Positions 1 to 6,504 are shown, counted from the stretch's first letter. The stretch: DNA of 6,520 bases from Victivallales bacterium (GCA_017964325.1 JAGCSE010000065.1:1-6520); one strand, 5' to 3'. A program made the numbers and translations. The notes: generated by a model not told the origin, from the sequence alone.

Positions 1-572
1 CGCTAGGCAAGAATATTTTCCGTGTCGGCGAAGCCATCAATGACACTGGTTATACGGTAAAGGAAATCATTCCATCCGAACGCACATGTGTTGTTACGAG
101 GAACGGCCGTGATGAAGTCCTGACCATGGAGTTCGGGGATTCACAAAGCGCGAACCGCAAACAGGAGGCTGTCAACTACCAGAGGGAGGTTGTCGCCAAG
201 GCGGAGGCCGCCGCAAGGCAGAATCAAAACCAGAACAACCAGAACAACCAAAACCGCTGGGCTGACCGTCGCCGCATGATGGGCGGTCCTGGCGGCGGTA
301 TGATGGGCGGCCCTGGTATGTGGCGCGGCGGTCCAGGCATGATGGGCGGCCCTGGCGGCGGCATGATGGGCGGCCCCGGAATGTGGCGAGGCGGCCAAGG
401 CGGAACGTCTGGCGGACAGAACAATCCGCAAAGCGGCGGTTCAACGCAGGGCGGCAGCTCAACGCAGGGCGGCTCCGGCAGCAACAGGCCGCAGGGCGGA
501 AGCTCGCAGAACGGCTCATTCAGGGGAAATTTCAACGGAAATTTCCAGCCCTGGTCCACACGACGGCGCTAA
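1..572 (+). CDS. GspC-like type II secretion protein, 3' part only, with Gly/Met-rich tail
   Basis: The reading frame is open from the left edge (first full codon at base 3) to a TAA at 570-572, so the gene begins outside the window and the ATG at 126 is only an internal Met. The visible 189 residues fall into two parts. The first 45 or so, containing VGEAINDTGYTVKEI and then NGRDEVLTMEF, have the pattern of the small beta-rich HR domain of GspC/PulC (also similar to PilP), which in known systems sits in the periplasm and contacts the secretin N0 domain. After a Gln/Asn/Ala-rich linker comes a low-complexity tail with repeated MMGGPG and MWRGG motifs, then Gly/Ser/Gln, ending in STRRR. Its position 65 bp upstream of gspD fits the usual gspC-gspD order. 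The family call rests on a short fragment and on context; a PilP-like protein is the alternative. The tail is atypical for GspC, and its function is unknown. Confidence 0.6.
   Translation, partial: LGKNIFRVGEAINDTGYTVKEIIPSERTCVVTRNGRDEVLTMEFGDSQSANRKQEAVNYQREVVAKAEAAARQNQNQNNQNNQNRWADRRRMMGGPGGGMMGGPGMWRGGPGMMGGPGGGMMGGPGMWRGGQGGTSGGQNNPQSGGSTQGGSSTQGGSGSNRPQGGSSQNGSFRGNFNGNFQPWSTRRR
276..401 (+). repeat. Two tandem 63-bp units encoding Met/Gly/Pro/Trp-rich repeats
   Basis: Unit 1 is 276-338 and unit 2 is 339-401. Each encodes 21 residues made of MMGGPGGG, then MMGGPGMWRGG, then PG or QG. The units differ almost only at third codon positions plus one Pro-to-Gln change. Within each unit the MMGGPG hexapeptide occurs twice (starts at 276, 300, 339 and 363), so the array probably grew by nested duplication. 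The repeat lies in frame inside the tail of the GspC-like protein and does not break it. Confidence 0.9.
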
Positions 573-637
573 TTCTCTCGTGATTACTATTTAAATACGT
601 TAATAATTTATTATTTCCATATAAGGAATCCTAAAAA

Positions 638-2989
638 ATGCGAATCGACTTGACCAACAAAAAAAGCCTTCTGGCCCTTCTGCCAGTCCTCCTGCTTGCC
701 ACGTTGACAGGCTGCAACTCCCTCCAAAAGCCTGATGAACCGGAATCGACGGAACCGAAACCACTCCCATTCTATAAATTGAGCGTACCGAAGGCAGAAC
801 TCATCGATGACAGCCCATTGCAGGTCGATGAACCCGAAGTCAAGAAGACCCCTGAAATCTCACGTGCGGATATCCCCAGCCGCCCACAAACTGCAAGAAG
901 TGAATCCGCAGCATCTTCCGATTATCCAGACAATCTCATCAAAGGCATCACCGCCCCCGATACGAAGCTGAAAGTCAACCTCCAGTTTGACGCCAGCACG
1001 ATTGATGAAGTCGTCGCCGCCTTCGCGGACAAGGACATCCTGAATTTCAGCTTCCTCGTTGATCCGAATGTCAAAGGTGCCATCACGATGTCCGTCGATG
1101 CCGAGCTCACCGCCCGCGAAGCATGGGAGACGTTCGAGCATATCCTCTGGCTTTCAGGAGCTTACGCCTCCAAGAATCCAGGCTTCATCCACATTCTCCC
1201 CTTCGAGAAGATGCCGAAGGAACGCCGCATCTATGCAGATCATGACAAGCAGCCCAACGTGGAAGTCATCATTCTGAACCTCAAGTACAAAAAGAGTTCC
1301 GACATGATCAACTACCTCCGCCCGTTCATGACGGACGGCGCCGTCGCCACCGACGTGGCCGACTCCAATTCCGTCATCATCGTCGAAGCCCCAGCCAATG
1401 TCAACAAGTTGCTCGAACTCGTTAAGCGCCTGGACGTCAAGGGCGAAAGCGAATGGCCCGTCAAATGCTACATCTGCCATTCCGTCGATCCGGACGTTCT
1501 CGCGGAAGAGCTCAACACACTGCTTCCTGTCCTCGGCTTCCCGATCGCCCAGGCGAACGCCCCCTCCGGCGGCGCCATCAAAATCACCTCCATACCACGA
1601 CTGAAAACCATTGTCATTTCAGCCTCCATGCAGGAAGTGCTCGACGAAATCGGCACATGGATCAAGTCGCTCGACCGCGAAGACGCAGAGGACAAAGAGG
1701 AAATCTATTTCTATAATGTAAAGCACGCCACGGTTGACAGCCTCTCCGCCGCCCTCGACACGTTCTTCCTCACAACAACGACCAGCAATTCATCGTCGTC
1801 TTCCAGTAACCGCTCGACATCCTCCCGTACATCCGCATCCTCTGGCAACCGCAGCACATCCACTCGGAACCGCACTACCACCTACAACAGAAACCGTTCC
1901 ACGACCTCCTCGCAAAACACGAACAACGCCAATCGCCCTGGCGGCACGACAACCAACAACACCTCCCCTACCAGCCGCAGCAACACCAGCCGCACGACAA
2001 CGTCGGGAAGCGTCTCCACGTCCGGCTCCGTCAGCATCACGCAAAACGTCTTCGACACGGATGTAACGGTCTATACCGACGATGAAAGCAACCGCATCAC
2101 AGTCAAGACCACCCCCCGCGCATGGAACATGATCAAAGTCTTCCTCGCACGGCAGGACGTCCCACCGAAACAGGTCGCCATCCAAGCCATCATCACGGAA
2201 ATCACCCTCTCCAAAGACACGGAATATGGCATTTCCTACGCCATCAACAAGATGGTGGACCATGCTGAAGACACTTTGGCCGGAGCCTATTCCGGTGCTG
2301 GCGCCATTCCGGAAGCGATCAGCGGCTGGTCCAGCGGCGGGCTTGGCATCCTCTTCCGCGACAAGGCGAACGATCCGCTGGCTTACATCAAGGCCGTCGC
2401 GGGCAAAGCCAACACAAAGATCCTCTCCGAGCCGCAAGTCGTCGCCCGCTCTGGCGCAAAAGCCGAACTGCAAGTCGGTATGTCCGTCCCAGTCGCTACG
2501 GAATCAACGTCTTACACCTCAAGCTCCGGAAATTTCTCCACCAATTATGAATACGTCGAGACTGGTGTCATCATGGAAGTGACCCCCTACATCACCGCCG
2601 GCAATGACGTCCGCATCGAAATCGAACAGGAAGTCTCCTCCGCCATCGCCCAGACGGACACAGCTATCGCCTCGAACGTCCCGCCGTCCATCGACAAGAA
2701 GAAGATGTCCACCGAACTCGTCGTTCCGGACAACACGACGCTCCTCATGGGCGGCATGATCCAGACACAGGACCGCGAAACCTACAGCGGCATCCCGCTG
2801 CTCATGGACATCCCCTATATCGGCGCCATCTTCCGTTCGAACTCGAAGGAAAAAGTCCGCACGGAACTGCTGCTCCTCCTCACCGTCAACGTCATCGACA
2901 GCAAGAATCCACAGGAGGAACTCATCCGCAAATACCGTGCCTCATTGGAGGAAATCGAAAAACTCCGCTCTACTGAAACCCTCTACTAA
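638..2989 (+). CDS. gspD: Type II secretion system secretin GspD (lipoprotein)
   Basis: This protein forms the multimeric outer-membrane pore through which folded proteins leave the periplasm. The 783 residues start at an ATG preceded by AAGGA at 623-627. A lipoprotein signal peptide ends in the lipobox LTGC with Cys26 and Asn at +2, so lipid anchoring in the outer membrane is likely and could remove the need for a separate pilotin. A Pro/Glu-rich linker follows. N0 then spans about 111-195, N1 about 207-268, N2 about 273-347 and N3 about 354-508. The secretin core is about 509-755 and includes ILSEPQVVARSG (595-606), the VGMSVPV gate motif (613-619), and the signature with VPDNTTLLMGG (696-706) and GIPLLMDIPYIGAIF (718-732). 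N3 is interrupted at 379-468 by a Ser/Thr/Asn/Arg loop. GspD is usually nearer 650 residues, and this loop explains much of the excess. PilQ is less likely because no AMIN domains are seen. The gene is followed after 26 bp by gspE. Confidence 0.95.
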   Translation: MRIDLTNKKSLLALLPVLLLATLTGCNSLQKPDEPESTEPKPLPFYKLSVPKAELIDDSPLQVDEPEVKKTPEISRADIPSRPQTARSESAASSDYPDNLIKGITAPDTKLKVNLQFDASTIDEVVAAFADKDILNFSFLVDPNVKGAITMSVDAELTAREAWETFEHILWLSGAYASKNPGFIHILPFEKMPKERRIYADHDKQPNVEVIILNLKYKKSSDMINYLRPFMTDGAVATDVADSNSVIIVEAPANVNKLLELVKRLDVKGESEWPVKCYICHSVDPDVLAEELNTLLPVLGFPIAQANAPSGGAIKITSIPRLKTIVISASMQEVLDEIGTWIKSLDREDAEDKEEIYFYNVKHATVDSLSAALDTFFLTTTTSNSSSSSSNRSTSSRTSASSGNRSTSTRNRTTTYNRNRSTTSSQNTNNANRPGGTTTNNTSPTSRSNTSRTTTSGSVSTSGSVSITQNVFDTDVTVYTDDESNRITVKTTPRAWNMIKVFLARQDVPPKQVAIQAIITEITLSKDTEYGISYAINKMVDHAEDTLAGAYSGAGAIPEAISGWSSGGLGILFRDKANDPLAYIKAVAGKANTKILSEPQVVARSGAKAELQVGMSVPVATESTSYTSSSGNFSTNYEYVETGVIMEVTPYITAGNDVRIEIEQEVSSAIAQTDTAIASNVPPSIDKKKMSTELVVPDNTTLLMGGMIQTQDRETYSGIPLLMDIPYIGAIFRSNSKEKVRTELLLLLTVNVIDSKNPQEELIRKYRASLEEIEKLRSTETLY

Positions 2990-2998
2990 GTTATTTGC

Positions 2999-3015
2999 AC
3001 GGAGGATTTTTCGAA
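2999..3015 (+). promoter_or_regulatory. Ribosome binding site that fixes the gspE start
   Basis: The run ACGGAGGA at 2999-3006 is a near-perfect Shine-Dalgarno sequence placed 9 bases before ATG 3016. It lies downstream of the in-frame TTG at 2995, which would need the site to be inside the gene and has no ribosome site of its own in the few bases after the gspD stop. This makes ATG 3016 the start. Confidence 0.9.
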
Positions 3016-4653
3016 ATGCCTGAAAACGATATCCAAATACTGCCCGCAGGAGCGGAACTCACACGGGCCGTCAAATCCGCCATCGCCAAAGAACTCAATA
3101 TGGCGGACAACATGGACGCGCCCGGCGGCACGCCAGACACGGACTGGGAGCTCGTCACATCCAACAAACTGGACGAGAAGAAGCTCATCGCCATCTATTC
3201 CCAAGTTTCTGGAATCCCGTTACTTGACGAACAGGAAACACGCGATCTCGTCCCATTCCCGGACGTTTCATACGATTTTCTCAACTCGCAGGACTGCCTG
3301 CCCGTCTCCTGGACGGACGACAGCGTCGTCATCGCCATCACCTCCCCCTACCCCGCCGCCAACCTCCGCCATCAATGGAAATCCATCTACAATATCAACG
3401 CGACGTTCCAAATCGCAAGACGAGCCTTCATTGAACGATTCATCACGTCGCTCTATGACAAGCAGGATGAAAACGACGGCACGCTCTTTGATTCGGATTC
3501 CGAACAGGCCCTCCGCGACCTCGCCAAGGAAGCCCCCATCGTCAGACTCGTTTCCGACATCTTCAACCGCGCACAGGAAATGGGAGCCTCCGATATCCAC
3601 GTCGAACCAACTGAAACCGAAGTCGCCGTCCGTTTCCGCATCGACGGCCTTCTCCAGACCGTCCTCCGCCCGCCGAAGAACCAATACGCCGCCATTGCCT
3701 CCCGAATCAAGCTCCTCGCAGGCATGAACATCGCCGAACGCCGCCTCCCGCAGGACGGACGAATCGAACTCAACACGCCCGGTAATCCGCTGGACATCCG
3801 TGTCTCCACCGTCCCGTGCATGCACGGCGAAAGCATCGTCCTCCGTCTGCTGCAAAAAGACCAGGGCGTCTTCGATCTTGACAAGGTCGGCCTTCTCGAC
3901 GATACGCGAAAAGAGCTCGAAACGCTCTTCAACATGCCGCACGGCATGATTCTCGTCGTCGGCCCGACAGGTTCGGGAAAATCCACCACCCTCTACTGCA
4001 TCATGCGCATCCTCAATGCGGATTACCGCAAGATCATCACCATCGAAGACCCTGTCGAATACCAGCTCGACGGTTTGACGCAGATCCATGTCAAGGCATC
4101 CATCGGCCTGACATTCGCCAACGGCCTCCGCGCCATCGTCCGACAGGACCCCGACGTCATTCTCGTCGGTGAAATCCGTGACCGCGAAACGGCGGAGATC
4201 GCAATCCAGGCGGCACTTACAGGACATCTTGTCCTCTCCACACTCCATACCAACGACGCAGCAGGCGCCATTTCGCGACTCATCGAAATGGGCGTTGACG
4301 CCTTCCTGATCTCCTCAGCCCTTCTCGGCGTCGCCTCCCAGCGTCTCGTCCGCAGGATATGCCCCGTCTGCGGCGGAACGGGTCGCCAGCAGGACGACAC
4401 GACGAAACGCTGCCGCAACTGCCGCGGCACAGGCTACAAAGGACGTATCGCCATCTTCGAGCTGATGATCATCAACGACGAACTGCGCCACGCCATCAAC
4501 CAGCATGAAGACACGACTGTCATCACAAACATCGCCCGAAAGCACGGCATGCGCACGCTCAAGGAAGACGGAGATATGAAGGTCAAACTCAAGCTCACGA
4601 CGGACTCCGAAGTCACAAGAGTCTGCAAACTCGATATTGCGGCCTCTGATTGA
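3016..4653 (+). CDS. gspE: Type II secretion system ATPase GspE
   Basis: This is the cytoplasmic hexameric ATPase that drives pseudopilus assembly, bound to the inner-membrane platform. It has 545 residues from ATG 3016. The N-terminal N1E-like region is about 45-150, with GIPLLDEQE near 66-73. N2E follows, with the family signature APIVRLVSDIFNRA (173-186) and ASDIHVEP (191-198). The RecA-like domain has Walker A GPTGSGKST (316-324), the Asp box ITIEDPVE (341-348), Walker B DPDVILVGEIRD (378-389) and the His box with LTGHLVLSTLHT (401-412), so all catalytic elements are present. A tetracysteine site (C449, C452, C466, C469) is followed by GYKGR and FEL. The C-terminal MRTLKEDG is typical of the family. 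Only 13 residues separate the two Cys pairs; about 30 is common in GspE. PilB of type IV pili is the main alternative, but the adjoining GspD-type secretin favours GspE. Transcription is probably shared with gspD. Confidence 0.95.
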   Translation: MPENDIQILPAGAELTRAVKSAIAKELNMADNMDAPGGTPDTDWELVTSNKLDEKKLIAIYSQVSGIPLLDEQETRDLVPFPDVSYDFLNSQDCLPVSWTDDSVVIAITSPYPAANLRHQWKSIYNINATFQIARRAFIERFITSLYDKQDENDGTLFDSDSEQALRDLAKEAPIVRLVSDIFNRAQEMGASDIHVEPTETEVAVRFRIDGLLQTVLRPPKNQYAAIASRIKLLAGMNIAERRLPQDGRIELNTPGNPLDIRVSTVPCMHGESIVLRLLQKDQGVFDLDKVGLLDDTRKELETLFNMPHGMILVVGPTGSGKSTTLYCIMRILNADYRKIITIEDPVEYQLDGLTQIHVKASIGLTFANGLRAIVRQDPDVILVGEIRDRETAEIAIQAALTGHLVLSTLHTNDAAGAISRLIEMGVDAFLISSALLGVASQRLVRRICPVCGGTGRQQDDTTKRCRNCRGTGYKGRIAIFELMIINDELRHAINQHEDTTVITNIARKHGMRTLKEDGDMKVKLKLTTDSEVTRVCKLDIAASD

Positions 4654-4677
4654 CCACCACCGCACCTTCATTTACTA

Positions 4678-4716
4678 ATGTCCGGCGATGCTTTCATGTT
4701 TCGCCGGACATCTTCT
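4678..4716 (+). terminator. Hairpin terminator after gspE
   Basis: A perfect 11-bp inverted repeat has arms 4678-4688 (ATGTCCGGCGA) and 4701-4711 (TCGCCGGACAT), with a 12-base loop. It begins 24 bases after the gspE stop. The stem is GC-rich, but the following tract (TCTTCT) is only partly T-rich, so it is a moderate rho-independent terminator or an mRNA-stabilising hairpin. It marks the likely end of the secretion operon. Confidence 0.7.
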
Positions 4717-4746
4717 ATCCACTTCCGCCTTTATTCGCCATTTCAT

Positions 4747-4774
4747 TTGCTTTTTCCTTTTATACATTTATAGT
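4747..4774 (+). promoter_or_regulatory. Candidate sigma70-type promoter for the exported-protein gene
   Basis: In the AT-rich spacer after the terminator, TTGCTT (4747-4752) and TATAGT (4769-4774) are separated by 16 bases and resemble -35 and -10 boxes. TATACA at 4761-4766 is an alternative -10. Initiation near 4781-4785 would give a leader of about 55-60 bases before ATG 4841. The call rests on pattern and position only. Confidence 0.4.
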
Positions 4775-4840
4775 ATTAAAATGAAATAAAGAGTCGGAAT
4801 CAAAGAATTTCATCATTCAACAAATAAAAAGGAATTATCC

Positions 4841-5566
4841 ATGTTCAAAAAGTTGTTCATCGCCTCCCTTATCAGCAGCATCTGCTTCACATCCCTCATG
4901 GCGCAGGAAGCTGCCGCTGCTACCCAAACCGCTGACCAGACGGAGAAAAAAGAAGACAAGTACCTCCCGTTGATTACCATGGAACAGGCCTTTGCCAAAG
5001 CCCTCCGCACGCGTGCCGCACTCGCCCAGTACATCAATGACGAATCCGCCAAATACCAGAAGGCCAATGACACGGAAAAGGCGGAAATCGAAAAGAACGT
5101 CGCCGCCGCCCAGAAGCGTTTCAACCAAATCAACACCTACATGGATGTCATTTATGGTCTCGGCGGACAACGCAACTACCAATACAACCGCGTCACCTCC
5201 GAAATCTACCTCCGCGTCGGCACCGTCACGGAAGTCTTCACCCGTGCCATCACCGCTCGCAACAACCTCGCCAAGCAGATTGACCAGCTGAAGAAGGACA
5301 TCGAAGCGGAAAAGGACGAAACCAAGAAGAAGACTCTGGAAGACATGCAGCTTAAGCTTGCGCAGCGTTATGCTCTCATTGTCAACGCTCTCTACAACAT
5401 CTTCGAAGTCCATCCCGAACGCCATTACAACTTTGACGCCGCCACCCGCACCCTCTACCTCAAGACCAATGACGAAGAAATCACAAAGCTCCGCGAACAA
5501 ATCAAGAAGATTGAAGAGGAAAGAAAGGCTGCAGAAGAAAAGAAGGCAGCAGAGGAAAATAAATAA
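4841..5566 (+). CDS. Exported coiled-coil protein of unknown function with an internal duplication
   Basis: I do not recognise this family. The 241-residue protein starts at an ATG preceded by AAAAGGA (4827-4833). Residues 1-21 form a Sec signal peptide: K3-K4, a hydrophobic core, and probable cleavage after SLMA-21, before QEAAAA. There is no lipobox Cys at the end, so the product should be a soluble periplasmic or secreted protein. The mature protein is almost all predicted helix and highly charged, with Lys/Glu coiled-coil stretches at about 75-95, 142-170 and 211-241. Two segments, residues 91-125 and 174-208, align without gaps at an offset of 83 and share R, I, R, Y, T and YL(R/K) positions. 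The gene lies between a terminator hairpin with a promoter-like spacer and a strong terminator, so it is probably monocistronic. It may be a structural or scaffold envelope protein, but nothing visible ties it to the secretion genes. Confidence 0.85.
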   Translation: MFKKLFIASLISSICFTSLMAQEAAAATQTADQTEKKEDKYLPLITMEQAFAKALRTRAALAQYINDESAKYQKANDTEKAEIEKNVAAAQKRFNQINTYMDVIYGLGGQRNYQYNRVTSEIYLRVGTVTEVFTRAITARNNLAKQIDQLKKDIEAEKDETKKKTLEDMQLKLAQRYALIVNALYNIFEVHPERHYNFDAATRTLYLKTNDEEITKLREQIKKIEEERKAAEEKKAAEENK

Positions 5567-5604
5567 CACGCCATTGACCTGAATAAAGCATTAGACCATA
5601 TTTT

Positions 5605-5637
5605 AAAAGCCTTGACCAAAAACGGCCAAGGCTTTTT
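5605..5637 (+). terminator. Strong rho-independent terminator
   Basis: Arms AAAAGCCTTG (5605-5614) and CAAGGCTTTT (5627-5636) pair perfectly. Beyond a single A-C mismatch, CC (5616-5617) can also pair with GG (5624-5625) around an AAAAAC loop. The right arm runs into five Ts (5633-5637). It lies 38 bases after the stop of the exported-protein gene and 29 bases before the next start, and separates the two units. The A-run on the left arm means it may also act on transcripts from the opposite strand. Confidence 0.88.
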
Positions 5638-5666
5638 CATAACCATCCACAACAAGGAGACAAGCA

Positions 5667-6407
5667 ATGCAATACTTGAAGAAAGAACTCGCCGTCCAAT
5701 CCTACTGCCTCCGCAATTTCACACATCTCGGCATCCCCGCCGTCGCAAAAAAACTTCTTGAAACAGGCATGACCTACATCGGCATCGGTACGCCTGAAAA
5801 ACAAGAAGATTTCCAATCCGTCATCGACCAGTTCGCTGATTTCGGCGTCACCATCGCCGACAATTTCGCCCCCGCCTTCGATGGTGACGAAGCCCTGATG
5901 CGCAAAGGCTTCGAATTCTCCAAGTTGCTCGGCCACAACACGATGACCTGCAATTTCAATCTCACGAAGAACATCGTCAAGACGTTTGAACTCGCTGAAA
6001 AACTGGCAGCGGAATATGATATCCGTCTCGCCATCCACAACCACGGCTGCTGGCATTGGCTTGGTTCGCAGACCATGCTTGATTTCATCTTCCAGAACAC
6101 CTCCGAACACATCGGACTCTGCCTCGACACCGCCTGGGCGCAGGACGCCAACCTGAACGCCGTCGAAGCCGTCAAACGCTGGCCGAAACGCATCTTCTCC
6201 GTCCATCTGAAGGATTTCGAATACCATAAGGATAAAACCCACCACGATGTCGTCATCGGCAAAGGCTTCATCGACCTGCCCGCCCTCATCACCGCCCTGA
6301 AAGCCATCAATTTCCACGGCTACATGGCCATCGAATACGAAGGCGAGCCAGAGAATCCCATCCCCGCGTTGATCGCCGGAAAAGAAGAAGTCTTCAAGCT
6401 GATTTAA
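5667..6407 (+). CDS. Sugar phosphate isomerase/epimerase-like TIM-barrel protein
   Basis: This is a member of the xylose-isomerase-like TIM-barrel superfamily (AP_endonuc_2 fold), cytoplasmic, with 246 residues and no signal peptide. AAGGAG at 5654-5659 lies 7 bases before the ATG. The visible signatures, in barrel order, are ELAVQSYCLRNF (7-18), LAIHNHG (121-127), IGLCLDTAWA (149-158), VHLKDF (179-184), GKGFIDLPALI (198-208) and AIEYEGEP (221-228). Likely divalent-metal ligands, by analogy with the family, are in IHNH (H124/H126), D154, H180 and E223. The IHNH form replaces the Glu-containing strand of D-tagatose 3-epimerase-type enzymes and resembles the subgroup common in Planctomycetes and Lentisphaerae. 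Members isomerise or epimerise sugars, inositol derivatives or hydroxypyruvate. The substrate cannot be told from the sequence, and no sugar-pathway neighbours lie in the window. About 246 residues is slightly short for the superfamily (usually 250-300), but the barrel looks complete. Confidence 0.85.
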   Translation: MQYLKKELAVQSYCLRNFTHLGIPAVAKKLLETGMTYIGIGTPEKQEDFQSVIDQFADFGVTIADNFAPAFDGDEALMRKGFEFSKLLGHNTMTCNFNLTKNIVKTFELAEKLAAEYDIRLAIHNHGCWHWLGSQTMLDFIFQNTSEHIGLCLDTAWAQDANLNAVEAVKRWPKRIFSVHLKDFEYHKDKTHHDVVIGKGFIDLPALITALKAINFHGYMAIEYEGEPENPIPALIAGKEEVFKLI

Positions 6408-6413
6408 ACAGTA

Positions 6414-6504
6414 GTAGCTGCGCTTCCGCGCGACTCACAGGAAGGAAAGGATGATTTGTAGTACGCCCTTCCTGTCCAATTGGGCCTGCGGAAGCAGGCC
6501 CTAC
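6414..6504. repeat. Nested imperfect palindrome, REP/MITE-like intergenic element
   Basis: The 113-base tail after the last gene has no coding signal. Instead it folds on itself. The outer arms pair as GTAG (6414-6417) with CTAC (6501-6504), CTGC (6418-6421) with GCAG (6494-6497), and TTCCGC (6424-6429) with GCGGAA (6488-6493), with short bulges. An inner perfect 9-bp pair is ACAGGAAGG (6437-6445) and CCTTCCTGT (6467-6475). An alternative local hairpin, GGGCCTGC (6482-6489) with GCAGGCCC (6494-6501), closes a GGAA tetraloop. CCAATTGG (6476-6483) is a further small palindrome. No T-run follows, so it is not a classical terminator. Confidence 0.6.

Noticed and set aside
276..401. CRISPR-like array from regularly spaced GGCGG motifs
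   Set aside because: The repeats are contiguous, in frame and degenerate at third codon positions, so they are coding repeats and not a repeat-spacer array.
126..572. ATG at 126 as the start of a complete 148-residue Gly-rich protein
   Set aside because: The frame is open back to the window edge and the upstream 41 codons form the first half of the HR-like domain. No ribosome site precedes 126.
573..637. Possible internal promoter in the AT-rich spacer before gspD
   Set aside because: TATTTAAAT-like runs occur, but no -35 box stands out and AT richness alone is expected in these spacers. AATAA (602-606) and TTATT (611-615) can pair, but too weakly to call a terminator.
1790..2473. Open frame on the - strand (227 codons) opposite gspD
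   Set aside because: It is the antisense shadow of the Ser/Thr loop and secretin core. It is Gly/Arg/Ala-rich with no domain, and I see no ribosome site.
3268..4248. Long open frame on the - strand (326 codons) opposite gspE
   Set aside because: It lies wholly antisense to the well-supported ATPase domain. Its translation is Asp/Gly/Val-rich without recognisable motifs, as expected from the complement of C-ending codons.
4781..4789. ATG-AAA-TAA mini reading frame in the leader before 4841
   Set aside because: It has two codons only, no ribosome site, and lies close to the inferred transcription start. It is most likely chance in AT-rich sequence.
4835..5569. Open frame on the - strand (244 codons) with a hydrophobic start, opposite the exported-protein gene
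   Set aside because: The hydrophobic Phe/Leu start is the complement of the Lys/Glu-rich coiled-coil end of the + gene. The + frame has a signal peptide, a ribosome site and flanking terminators; this one has none.
5637..6317. Open frame on the - strand (226 codons) opposite the isomerase
   Set aside because: It overlaps a clear TIM-barrel gene completely and shows no motif of its own.
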